Below are positions 15,181 through 22,829 of a DNA stretch of 25,134 nt, one piece after another; within the stretch, counting starts at the first letter, position 1, and every line of letters starts with the position of its first letter. Source of the DNA: an uncultured Dialister sp. GTDB taxonomy: Bacteria; Bacillota; Negativicutes; Veillonellales; Dialisteraceae. The notes under the pieces were generated by a model. The model was given only the letters and a program-made list of their open reading frames with translations. It had not been told where the DNA came from and searched no databases. The position numbers and the translations under genes are program-made. The stretch is from positions 1-25,134 of the forward strand of contig NZ_UPZP01000026.1 in the NCBI RefSeq assembly GCF_900538805.1, given 5' to 3'.

Positions 15181-15603
15181 GTCATTTCTTAAAACCCGAT
15201 GGGCCAGGCCAATGGTGACTTCATTGAAATGGAGCACCCCTACCCCTACGAACACAGCAACGCAGAGATGTTCCTTCCAGCGGGCGATACCGATTTTCCC
15301 GCCTACGTTCATGCCGATGGCCATGAGCTTCACCTGTTCGATAGCGGATTCCATGGCGCCTAGGACGGAGCCGTCGCCTACATGGGTATCAGAAATGACA
15401 TGCTGCCTCTGGGCAGCCACAATGGCGGATTCAAAAATCTTGGGAAGGATGTCCGTGAATCTGCCGCCAAAATTAACAGCTACGGAACGGATGCCCTGAG
15501 CTGCCAGCTGTTCCTTCAGCTCGTTCTCATCCGCCCTCGTTTCCGACAAAGCCATGCGCAGGGCGGCCCTTGCCACATCGGCGCTCTGAAATTCTCTCTG
15601 CAT
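15169..15603 (-). CDS. HutP-family protein (antiterminator-like)
   Basis: This 144-aa protein resembles HutP, the histidine- and Mg-dependent RNA-binding antiterminator of the Bacillus hut operon. The resemblance lies in the second half: DTHVGDGSVLGAMESAI, MNVGGKIGIARW, VAVFVGVGVLHFNEVTIGLAHRVL. These correspond to the Bacillus His73 region, the LRTVGLRFAVLRG strand and the IGAPIKGLEHE...GINHI ending. His74 and His135 may match two metal-ligand histidines; the third (Bacillus His77) appears not conserved. The start is one base after the thrS stop, so it is co-expressed with thrS, and its 3' end carries the infC promoter. No hut genes are nearby, so its target is unknown. The assignment is by remembered motif resemblance and deserves a profile search. 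Confidence 0.72.
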   Translation of the reverse strand: MQREFQSADVARAALRMALSETRADENELKEQLAAQGIRSVAVNFGGRFTDILPKIFESAIVAAQRQHVISDTHVGDGSVLGAMESAIEQVKLMAIGMNVGGKIGIARWKEHLCVAVFVGVGVLHFNEVTIGLAHRVLRNDLTD

Positions 15604-15604
15604 A

Positions 15605-17512
15605 TCAGTATTCCCTGCTCTTGATTTCCTGAATCAGATTGGCAATAAACATGGGAACCATCATGGAGCCCTTGTCTCCGTCCTTACGGCTTCTGATAGA
15701 AACGGTGTGAGACTTCACTTCCTTGTCCCCTACGATGAGCATGTAGGGAACCTTTTCCATCTGTGCCTTGCGGATCTTGTAGCCAAGGGTTTCATTGGCT
15801 TCTTCCACTTCTACGCGGATATTGGATTCAGAAAGGGTCCTTGCCACGGACTTTGCATATTCCAGATGATTTTCAGTAACCGGAATCACCTTCACCTGTA
15901 CCGGAGCAATCCATGTGGGGAATGCGCCGGCGAAATGTTCGATGAGGATGCCGATGAAACGTTCCAGAGAGCCATAGCCTGCGCGGTGCAGCATGACAGC
16001 CCTGTGCTTTTCGCCATCTTCGCCTACATAGTTTACATCAAACCGTTCCGGCAGCTGCATATCCATCTGGATGGTACCGCACTGCCAGGTACGTCCCAGG
16101 GAGTCCTGTACATGGAAATCCAGCTTCGGGCCGTAGAAAGCGCCGTCCCCTTCGTTAATCTGGTAGGGAACACCGGTCTTTTCGATGGCTTCGCGGAGAG
16201 CGTTGGTGGAAATTTCCCACAGTTCATCACTGCCCATGGAATTTTCCGGACGGGTGGACAGTTCCACATGGTATTCCAGACCGAATACGCCGTACATCTT
16301 CTTGTACATGGCCATGCACTTGATGACTTCTTCCTTCATCTGGTCCTGGGTCATGAAAATGTGGGCATCGTCCTGGGTGAAGCAGCGTACCCGGAAGAGG
16401 CCATGGAGAGCGCCGCGCAGTTCATGACGATGAACCAGGCCGAATTCACCGACCCGCATGGGCAGATCCCTGTAGGAACGCTGCTGGGTCTTGAAATAAA
16501 GGATTCCGCCGGGGCAGTTCATCGGTTTAATTGCATAGTCTTCATCGTCGATCTTGGTGAAGTACATATTTTCCTTGTAATGATCCCAGTGGCCGGACTG
16601 AATCCAAAGCTGCTTGGAAAGGATGACCGGTGTCATGATTTCCACATAGCCGAATTCCTTGAACAGCTCTCTTTCATAATCCATGAGCATATTTCTAAGA
16701 GCCATGCCCTTTGGATGGAAGAACGGGAATCCCGGGCCTTCATCGTGGAAGGAGAAGAGGTCCAGCTGTTTGCCCAGCTTTCTGTGATCTCTCTTTTCTG
16801 CTTCAGCACGGACAAAGAGGAAATGGTCCAGGTCTTCCTTCTTGAAGAAAGCGGTAGCGTAGATACGCTGCAGCATCTTGTTCTTGGAATCACCGCGCCA
16901 GTAAGCGCCGGCTACGGTCATAATCTTGAATACCTTCACCTTGCCGGTGGAACGCATATGGGGGCCGGCGCAGAGGTCTGTGAAATCCCCCTGTTCGTAG
17001 AGGGAAATCTGTGCATCTTCCGGAAGATCATTGATAAGCATGACCTTGTAGTCCTGGCCCTTGTCCTGGAAGAACTTCAGTGCTTCAGCGCGGGAAACGA
17101 CCTTCTTTACCAGCGGAATGTTTTCCTTGGCAATCTTGGCCATTTCCTTTTCAATGGCTGCGAAATCTTCCTGACTGAATACGTGCTCAGAATCCAGGTC
17201 ATAGTAGAAACCGTCATCAATAGCCGGTCCGATGGCAAACTTGGTGCCCGGGAACAGATGCTGGATAGCCTGGGCCATCACATGGGAAGCAGTATGGCGC
17301 AGAGTAAAGAGGCCTTCCTTATCTTCCTTCGTGAAAAATTCAACTTCAGCGCCGTCCACAATGGGATCACGGAGATCCGTGAGCTCACCGTTCACCTTGG
17401 CCACAATGGCATCCCTGCCAAGGCTGTTGGAAATAGCCTTCGCTGCATCAGCAAGGGATACGGCAGATTCAAACTGCTTTTCCTTGCCGTCTTTCAGTTT
17501 AATCGTAATCAT
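15605..17512 (-). CDS. thrS: Threonyl-tRNA synthetase
   Basis: This 635-aa class II synthetase has an N-terminal TGS domain (MITIKLKDGKEKQFE, about residues 1-62) and an editing domain with HTASHVMAQAIQHLFPG. The catalytic core has MNCPGG, FGLVHRHELRGALHGLFRVR (motif 2 region) and the zinc-site segments around DDAHIF and MLHRAGYGSLER. The C-terminal anticodon-binding domain ends in SIRSRKDG...NLIQEIKSR. The ATG at 17510-17512 follows GAAAGGAAG by six bases; longer in-frame extension would run into the T-box leader and lacks homology. A threonine T-box precedes it. Confidence 0.97.
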   Translation of the reverse strand: MITIKLKDGKEKQFESAVSLADAAKAISNSLGRDAIVAKVNGELTDLRDPIVDGAEVEFFTKEDKEGLFTLRHTASHVMAQAIQHLFPGTKFAIGPAIDDGFYYDLDSEHVFSQEDFAAIEKEMAKIAKENIPLVKKVVSRAEALKFFQDKGQDYKVMLINDLPEDAQISLYEQGDFTDLCAGPHMRSTGKVKVFKIMTVAGAYWRGDSKNKMLQRIYATAFFKKEDLDHFLFVRAEAEKRDHRKLGKQLDLFSFHDEGPGFPFFHPKGMALRNMLMDYERELFKEFGYVEIMTPVILSKQLWIQSGHWDHYKENMYFTKIDDEDYAIKPMNCPGGILYFKTQQRSYRDLPMRVGEFGLVHRHELRGALHGLFRVRCFTQDDAHIFMTQDQMKEEVIKCMAMYKKMYGVFGLEYHVELSTRPENSMGSDELWEISTNALREAIEKTGVPYQINEGDGAFYGPKLDFHVQDSLGRTWQCGTIQMDMQLPERFDVNYVGEDGEKHRAVMLHRAGYGSLERFIGILIEHFAGAFPTWIAPVQVKVIPVTENHLEYAKSVARTLSESNIRVEVEEANETLGYKIRKAQMEKVPYMLIVGDKEVKSHTVSIRSRKDGDKGSMMVPMFIANLIQEIKSREY

Positions 17513-17572
17513 GCAAATCTTCCTTTCTCGTGGTTCCCGGGCCGCTGGGAACAGCCCATGGGAAACTAAGTA

Positions 17573-17796
17573 ATAAAAAAAACTTCCGTCCCACAAGGGA
17601 CGAAAGTTAACTTCCGCGGTTCCACCCAATTAAAGCATAACGCTTCACTCTGTGGCTCGTAACGGCAGCCGGCCGGAAGGACTTCAATCCTTCTGTTCAG
17701 GAGCGGTAACCCATCCGTCATCATATCTGCTCACACCGGCCGCAGACTCTCTGAAAAGACACTCGGATACATCATGTCTCCGTCATCACATGTATG
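17573..17796 (-). promoter_or_regulatory. Threonine T-box riboswitch
   Basis: The minus strand carries the conserved T-box GGGTGGAACCGCGG (17614-17627). It is followed by a 12-bp terminator hairpin AACTTTCGTCCC/GGGACGGAAGTT (17581-17608) and eight T residues. Upstream, the stem I region includes CAGAGAG (about 17750-17756) and GGTGTGA, and an ACC triplet (17705-17707) in a GGGTTACCGCTCC context fits a threonine specifier codon. Uncharged tRNA-Thr should stabilise the antiterminator and allow thrS transcription. Confidence 0.95.
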
Positions 17797-17801
17797 TGTT
17801 T

Positions 17802-17830
17802 ACTATAGTACGGTAAGCAGCGTTTGTCAA
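17802..17830 (-). promoter_or_regulatory. Promoter of thrS
   Basis: On the minus strand a perfect TTGACA (17825-17830) and TATAGT (17802-17807) are separated by 17 bases. Repeat-family DNA begins within about a dozen bases beyond the -35 box. Confidence 0.88.
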
Positions 17831-17842
17831 GGGTTCATAAAA

Positions 17843-18330
17843 AGATTCTTAAGTTTGACGGGGCCTTCGGCCCCGAGGGTGGTGGTGGCGGCCAGGGTCC
17901 GCAGTTTAGAAAAAGGGGTTCAGAGGGTGGTGGTATCGCCCTTTGGACACGCCTTTGGCGTGAGGGTTCTGAAGTTTGACCGGCCTTTGGCCGGAGGGTT
18001 CTTAAGTTTGACGGCGGCTTCACCGCCGATGATGGTGGTATCGCCCTAACGGGCGATGAGTATGAAGTCGGCGTTACGTACCTTGCCTCCCCCTGCTTGT
18101 CAGGGGGAGGGGGACCACGTCAGTGGTGGAGGGGGATGGCTGCAAAGCAGCCATATTCCCGCCTTATGCGTCATTCTGAACGAAGTGAAGAATCTTGGTA
18201 AGAATTGTAAGTGATAGAAGTATCAGTAAATACCGGTGGGCGGGAAGAACGTTGTAACAGGCCCCTGCACAGACCCCAATGGTCTCATTCACGAAGGGTA
18301 CCAAGATTCTTCGCTGACGCTCAGAATGAC
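17843..18330 (+). repeat. Modular intergenic repeat, forward copy F2
   Basis: In order: TTAAGTTTGAC + CGGGGCC/GGCCCCG hairpin (17859-17875); a lone GGTTCAGAGGG (about 17919-17929); GTGGTATCGCC; CACGCC/GGCGTG (17948-17962); GAAGTTTGAC + CCGGCC/GGCCGG (17980-17994); TAAGTTTGAC + CGGCGG/CCGCCG (18012-18028); a TATCGCCCTAACGGGCGATGAG palindrome (18039-18060); GGCGTTACG (18069-18077); the ~80-bp repeat (18170-18247); and an inverted partial copy of that repeat (18302-18330). A CCCCCTGCTTGTCAGGGGG hairpin lies near 18090-18110. The stretch 18331-18420 shows nothing I recognise. Confidence 0.9.
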
Positions 18331-18426
18331 TGGAGTCAAGGGCCTCCCCATGACCGGTGTTATCCCTATCCCCACTGTTATCTTCCTTCCCGCCTTCCTG
18401 ACGTCTGATGGTCAAAAAGTCTGATG

Positions 18427-18454
18427 TCTATCATCTATCGTCTATCTTCTATCC
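18427..18454 (+). repeat. 7-bp tandem repeat TCTATCN, four copies
   Basis: TCTATCA, TCTATCG, TCTATCT and TCTATCC follow each other exactly; only the seventh base varies, taking each of the four bases once. A reverse-orientation, less perfect array occurs at 22689-22716. Confidence 0.93.
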
Positions 18455-18466
18455 CACTATCCAACG

Positions 18467-18498
18467 AAAAAAGCCCCGGAATTTCCGGAGCTTTTCTT
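18467..18498 (-). terminator. Terminator after gltX
   Basis: On the minus strand AGCTCCGGAA and TTCCGGGGCT form a hairpin followed by TTTTTT, starting five bases beyond the gltX stop. An A-rich/T-rich flank on the other side gives some bidirectional potential. Confidence 0.88.
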
Positions 18499-18503
18499 AT
18501 TTA

Positions 18504-19964
18504 TCAGCAGTATTTGAGGCTGTCTCTCAGACGGGTTAATGTTTTTTCTCTGCCGAAGAGGGCAATCATGTCATAGAGGCCCGGTCCGTGGGTGACGCCG
18601 GTCAAAGCGATTCTGACGGGTTCGAAGGCTGCTTTGCCTTTGATGCCGGTTTCTTTCATGAGGGAGGAGAAGCATTTCTTAATGGATGCTTCGTCGAAGG
18701 TTTCCAGTTTTTCCAGGGCATCGGCGAAGGCGGTGATAATTTTTCCGCTGGTTTCCTGTTTCATGATGGAAAGGGTTTCTTCATCGGTCACTTCGGGGAG
18801 GTCTTCGAAGAAGAGTTTCACATTTTCCGGAGCCTGGGCGCCGTAGTAGAGGTGGTCACGGACGTACCATACCACTTTGGTGAGCCAGTCTTTCTGTTCA
18901 TCGGACAGCGGTGTCTTCACGTAGCCTGCCTTTTCGATGAAGGGCAGTGTCACTTCCAGAAGCTGCTGTGGAGAGAGTTTCTTCATGTACTGGAAATTGA
19001 TCCAGTTCAGTTTTTCAATATCGAATACGGCGTCGTTGGAGGAAACCCGTTTCATGGAGAACTGCTTAATCAGTTCTTCCCTGGTGAAGATTTCCTGTTC
19101 GCCCTTGGGAGCCCAGCCCAGGAGTGCCAGGTAGTTCACCATGGCATCGGGGAGGTAGCCCATGTTTCTGTATTCAGTGACAGAGGTAGCGCCGTGACGC
19201 TTGCTCATCTTCTTGTGGTCTGCGCCAAGGATGAGGGAAATATGGCCGAACCGGGGAATGGGATAGCCCAGGGCTTCATAAATGGCCAGCTGGCGGGGTG
19301 TATTGGACAGGTGTTCTTCGGCGCGAATAACGTCGGTGACGCCCATAAGGGAATCGTCGATAACTACGGCAAAGTTGTATACCGGAATACCGTCGGATTT
19401 CACAATAATGAAATCGCCTACGCCGGAGGCCTGGAATTCCACGTGGCCCCTTACCATATCGTCAAAGGCAAAGACTCCTTCTTTTCTGACTTTCAGGCGG
19501 ATAACCGGCTTTCTGCCTTCCGCTTTGTACTGAGCAATCTGTTCTTCCGTGAGGTGGCGGCAGTGGTCGTCATACACCGGAGTCTGTCCGGCAGCCACCT
19601 GCTTTTTGCGGCTTTCTTCCAGTTCTTCTTCGCTGCAGTAGCAGTAGTAGGCCTTGCCTTCGTCCAGAAGGCGCTGTACTTCTTTCTTATAAATATCCAG
19701 GCGTTCAGTCTGGCGGTATGGGCCGTTTTCTCCGCCCACGTCAATGCCTTCGTCCCAGGTAAGGCCCAGCCATTTCAGGGAGTCCTTAATGTTTTCTTCC
19801 GATTCCCTGGAGGAACGTTTCAGGTCTGTATCTTCAATGCGGACCAGGAAGGTACCGCCTGCATGGCGGGCTACCAGCCAGTTGAACAAAGCGGAACGGG
19901 CACCGCCGATGTGGAACGGGCCTGTGGGGCTTGGAGCAAATCGAACTTTCAGTTTCTTTTCCAT
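18504..19964 (-). CDS. gltX: Glutamyl-tRNA synthetase
   Basis: This 486-aa class I synthetase has the HIGH-type motif FHIGG (residues 17-21) after RFAPSPTGP and KMSKR at 252-256. A putative zinc site consists of Cys108, Cys110, Cys135 and His137 (CYC...CRH). It charges tRNA-Glu and, in organisms lacking glutaminyl-tRNA synthetase, also mischarges tRNA-Gln for later amidation; the window does not show which applies. It starts three bases after the ispDF stop, so it is the last gene of yacL-ispDF-gltX. Length is typical. Confidence 0.97.
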   Translation of the reverse strand: MEKKLKVRFAPSPTGPFHIGGARSALFNWLVARHAGGTFLVRIEDTDLKRSSRESEENIKDSLKWLGLTWDEGIDVGGENGPYRQTERLDIYKKEVQRLLDEGKAYYCYCSEEELEESRKKQVAAGQTPVYDDHCRHLTEEQIAQYKAEGRKPVIRLKVRKEGVFAFDDMVRGHVEFQASGVGDFIIVKSDGIPVYNFAVVIDDSLMGVTDVIRAEEHLSNTPRQLAIYEALGYPIPRFGHISLILGADHKKMSKRHGATSVTEYRNMGYLPDAMVNYLALLGWAPKGEQEIFTREELIKQFSMKRVSSNDAVFDIEKLNWINFQYMKKLSPQQLLEVTLPFIEKAGYVKTPLSDEQKDWLTKVVWYVRDHLYYGAQAPENVKLFFEDLPEVTDEETLSIMKQETSGKIITAFADALEKLETFDEASIKKCFSSLMKETGIKGKAAFEPVRIALTGVTHGPGLYDMIALFGREKTLTRLRDSLKYC

Positions 19965-19967
19965 TAC

Positions 19968-21131
19968 TTAACTCCTCCTGCATACGATGGATGATGCCAT
20001 GGCAGCAATACCTTCCTGCCGGCCGATGGCTCCCATCTTTTCATTGGTTGTTGCTTTTATGCCTACATCACCAGGCAATATATCCAAAATACCGGCAATT
20101 TTTTTCTTCATGGCCGGTATGTATTTGGCCAGTTTTGGCTTTTCTGCGATGACGGTACTGTCGATATTTCCTACCATGTACCCTTCATCTTCAATAATCT
20201 TCTTTACTTCCAGAAGAAGGCGGCTGCTGTCGGCGCCTTCAAATCTTTCGTCGGTGTCAGGGAAATAGTGGCCGATATCCGGAAGGCCGCAGGCACCGAG
20301 GAGAGAATCCATAATGGCGTGAAGCAGCACGTCGGCGTCGGAGTGCCCAAGGAGGCCTCCCTTTTCGGAAATATAGACGCCCCCCAGGATGAGGGGCCTG
20401 TCATCATCGAAACGGTGTACATCGTAGCCCTGTCCGATGCGGAAGGGGCAGCGGTCTTTTCGGAGAGCCTGTTCCAGACGGTCCATATCGTCGGGGGTGG
20501 TTACCTTGAAGAAACGCTCCTTCCCGGGAATGAGCCTCACCGGTACGCCCAGCTGTTCCAGCACCGATGCATCATCGGTGAAGGTTCCGCCACGGGAAAG
20601 AAATTCCACCGCCCGATGGAAAAGGCCTGTTAAGGCGCCCTGGGGGGTCTGGGCACGGAAAAGACTGCTCCGTTCCGGCGTTCCCACGATTCGGTCGCCA
20701 TCCACCTTTTTGATGGTGTCAATGCAGGGCACCCCCACCGCCACCGCAGGATTTTCCCTGCTGATGGCTTCAAAGGCCCTGTCAATGGTCTTCCCGTCCA
20801 CCAGAGGGCGGGCGCCGTCATGGACAAGGACCTTGTCCGAAGCCTCGGAAACCATGTCAAATCCATTCCTCACGGACCCGGCCCTGTCGTTTCCACCGGG
20901 GGCGAAAATGACGCGGATGGAATGAGGAATGGAATTGACGATGGATTCAAAAACCGGCTTTTCCTCCGGCTTGGTGACTATCACAAGCTCGGAAAGAAGA
21001 CGGCTCTGGAATACATTTCTTAAAGTGTAATAAATAAGGGGATGGCCCTCACAGGACAGGAGCAGTTTGTTCAGCGATGCCTGCATTCGGCTCCCGTTTC
21101 CTGCAGCCACCAGTATGAGCGAATTAATCAT
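19968..21131 (-). CDS. ispDF: Bifunctional IspD/IspF isoprenoid enzyme
   Basis: This 387-aa fusion carries two steps of the MEP pathway. Residues 1 to about 225 are IspD (MEP cytidylyltransferase): LILVAAGNGSRMQ, VLVHDGARPLVD and FRAQTPQGA. Residues about 230-387 are IspF (MEcPP synthase): RIGQGYDVHRF, LLGHSDADVLLHAIMDSLLGA, GLPDIGHYFPDTD and IKATTNEKMGAIGR, with metal ligands Asp237, His239 and His271. The intervening IspE step is encoded elsewhere. The start is set at ATG 21129-21131, which overlaps the yacL stop by eight bases; a TTG six codons earlier is also in frame but adds no conserved sequence. The usual KQ after the IspD glycine-rich loop reads KLL here. Confidence 0.95.
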   Translation of the reverse strand: MINSLILVAAGNGSRMQASLNKLLLSCEGHPLIYYTLRNVFQSRLLSELVIVTKPEEKPVFESIVNSIPHSIRVIFAPGGNDRAGSVRNGFDMVSEASDKVLVHDGARPLVDGKTIDRAFEAISRENPAVAVGVPCIDTIKKVDGDRIVGTPERSSLFRAQTPQGALTGLFHRAVEFLSRGGTFTDDASVLEQLGVPVRLIPGKERFFKVTTPDDMDRLEQALRKDRCPFRIGQGYDVHRFDDDRPLILGGVYISEKGGLLGHSDADVLLHAIMDSLLGACGLPDIGHYFPDTDERFEGADSSRLLLEVKKIIEDEGYMVGNIDSTVIAEKPKLAKYIPAMKKKIAGILDILPGDVGIKATTNEKMGAIGRQEGIAAMASSIVCRRS

Positions 21132-22245
21132 TAGAGTCCAGCTTTGCAAAAATCATTTTGCCTGCAGAGGTCTGCAGGACGGATGTAATAATGACGGGCA
21201 CTTCCCTGCCGATGCACTGACTGCCGTTTTCCACCACAATCATGGTGCCGTCTTCCAGGTAAGCCACTCCCTGGCCCTCTTCCTTCCCCTGCTTCACCAG
21301 CTGTACGAAGAGCTGTTCGCCAGGAATGACGGCCGGCTTTACCGCAATGGCCAGGTCGTTGATATTGAGCACACTGACCCCCTGCAGCTCCGCCACCTTG
21401 TTCAGATTGTAATCGTTGGTAACGATTTTATAGCCCTTGGCCCGGGCCAGCTTTACCAGCTTGGAATCCACCTCGTTCAATTCCTCAAAATCATCGGTAA
21501 TGATGTGGAAATCTCTGCTGTTCTTCTTCATATGGTTCAGGATATCAAGGCCACGGCGGCCGCGGTTTCTTTTCAGCACATCCGAAGAATCCGCAATCTT
21601 CTGCAGCTCCTCCAGTACGAAAACCGGCACGTAAATAGGACCTTCCAAAAAGCCGGTGCGGTAAATATCCGCCACCCTGCCGTCGATAATGATATTCGTG
21701 TCCAGCAGCTTGCCTTCTTTTTTATCCTTATTTTTTTTCTTTTCCGGCTCCGAATGGAAATGAAACCAGGAAGCCATTTCCGACTTCTTGCTCACCGCCA
21801 GATGCATGCCCAGGTAGCCCAGAATGATACTGAGCGCCACAGATACGTAGGGCCCGATATAGGGCACGCTGATAAAGGCAAGACCCACCAGGTTGGCAAT
21901 AATGAGACCAAGGAAAAGCCCCAGCGTACCGGCCACCAGATCCTGCACGGACATGGAGGACAGTGACTTCTCCACCCTGGAGGTAAAAGTGAAAAGGCAT
22001 CTGTTCAGGTAAGGAGAAATGAAACAGCCCACAATGGCTCCCAGTATCCCCCCTACCAGCATCGCTCCCAGGGACATGAACGTCACACCCAGAATGGTTT
22101 CCGTCAATATCGAATTAGGAAGAAGTGCCGCCAGCACTGTTTCTCCCTGTCTGGAAAGAACGATACCAAGAACGGTAAAGAGCAATATGAATATTCCTCT
22201 TAAAATTTTTTCCGGCATCTTATATTCCCTCTTATACTCACTCAT
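21124..22245 (-). CDS. yacL: PIN-TRAM domain integral membrane protein (YacL family)
   Basis: This 373-aa protein has about four membrane segments in residues 14-150. They are followed by a Lys-rich linker (169-179), a PIN domain starting LLDTNIIIDGRVADI (180-194; acidic residues Asp182, Glu212 or Glu213, Asp260, Asp278) and a C-terminal TRAM domain (about 305-370). PIN domains are Mg-dependent ribonucleases and TRAM domains bind RNA, so a membrane-anchored RNase is the usual proposal; the role is unproven. The longest frame starts at 22245 with a poor ribosome binding site. An ATG nine codons later (22218) has AGAGGG upstream and could be the real start. It leads the ispDF-gltX operon, a neighbourhood common in Firmicutes. 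Confidence 0.93.
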   Translation of the reverse strand: MSEYKREYKMPEKILRGIFILLFTVLGIVLSRQGETVLAALLPNSILTETILGVTFMSLGAMLVGGILGAIVGCFISPYLNRCLFTFTSRVEKSLSSMSVQDLVAGTLGLFLGLIIANLVGLAFISVPYIGPYVSVALSIILGYLGMHLAVSKKSEMASWFHFHSEPEKKKNKDKKEGKLLDTNIIIDGRVADIYRTGFLEGPIYVPVFVLEELQKIADSSDVLKRNRGRRGLDILNHMKKNSRDFHIITDDFEELNEVDSKLVKLARAKGYKIVTNDYNLNKVAELQGVSVLNINDLAIAVKPAVIPGEQLFVQLVKQGKEEGQGVAYLEDGTMIVVENGSQCIGREVPVIITSVLQTSAGKMIFAKLDSND

Positions 22246-22330
22246 CGAATTCCCATTTTCATCCGGGATTCTCCCGGTTTATGGCTTCCAGCCACGGCAG
22301 GGGCTGGTAAAAATCTTTTCCGTAACAATT

Positions 22331-22339
22331 ATTATACCA
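22331..22339 (-). promoter_or_regulatory. Extended -10 promoter of yacL-ispDF-gltX
   Basis: On the minus strand TGGTATAAT combines a TG extension with a perfect TATAAT (22331-22336). I see no clear -35 box. The ~80-nt leader contains a CCGGGA/TCCCGG hairpin (about 22262-22278). Confidence 0.65.
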
Positions 22340-22395
22340 AATTGTCTACATAATTAATACAGAAATGATGAAAATTTTCTAAAGGAAATAGGACG

Positions 22396-22829
22396 TGGAA
22401 AGGGTTCTGAAGTTTGACGGGGCTTATGCCCCGAAGGTTCTGAAGTTTGACAGACGCTTCGCGTCTGAGGGTTGTGGTATCGCCCAAGGGCCGCGAAGCG
22501 GCCCAGGTTCAGAAGTTTCAAAAGGTTCAGAGGGTTCAGAGGGGGAGGTATCGCCTTCGGCGATGAGTATGAAGTCAGCGTTACGGTATTTCCTCTTGTG
22601 TCACCAGTGCTGCATGATGAAGAGCCATAGCCCCCTTCCTGAAGAAGGGGGCGTCGTTAGGCGACGGAGGATAGGGGCGTGGATTAGACGATAGACGACA
22701 GACGATAGATGTCAGACTGCGTTTCGTGCTAACCTTCCCGCCGGACACCGTCATTCTGAGCGTCAGCGAAGAATCTCAGTAAGAATCGCAAATGGCAGAA
22801 ATGTCGTTAAATACAAGTCGGCGGGAAGG
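22396..22829 (+). repeat. Modular intergenic repeat, forward copy F3
   Basis: In order: GAAGTTTGAC + CGGGGC/GCCCCG (22418-22433); GAAGTTTGAC + CAGACGC/GCGTCTG (22451-22467); GTGGTATCGCCC; GGCCGC..GCGGCC hairpin (about 22489-22503); four 9-bp units (22508-22543); GGTATCGCCTTCGGCGATGAG palindrome (22547-22567); TATGAAGTCAGCGTTACGG; a 'CCAGTGCTGCATG' repeat (22596-22680); a 7-bp array (22689-22716); and the ~80-bp repeat (22750-22829). It begins about 60 bases upstream of the yacL -10 element. Confidence 0.9.
22689..22716 (-). repeat. 7-bp tandem repeat, reverse orientation of TCTATCN
   Basis: CGATAGA, CGACAGA, CGATAGA and TGTCAGA are in exact 7-bp phase. They are the reverse complement of the array at 18427-18454, with two substituted units. 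Confidence 0.8.

Noticed and set aside
15707..17569. A 620-codon open frame on the plus strand opposite thrS, and similar long antisense frames opposite gltX (18588-19994) and cbiK (476-1501)
   Set aside because: They mirror strongly conserved genes, lack family resemblance and ribosome sites, and arise because the real genes rarely use codons whose complement is a stop.
17513..17629. A longer N-terminus for ThrRS starting at 17629
   Set aside because: It would translate the T-box terminator hairpin and adds no conserved sequence; the ATG at 17512 has a good ribosome site.
21132..21149. TTG at 21149 as the ispDF start
   Set aside because: It adds six unconserved residues; the ATG at 21131 overlaps the upstream stop in a normal coupling arrangement.
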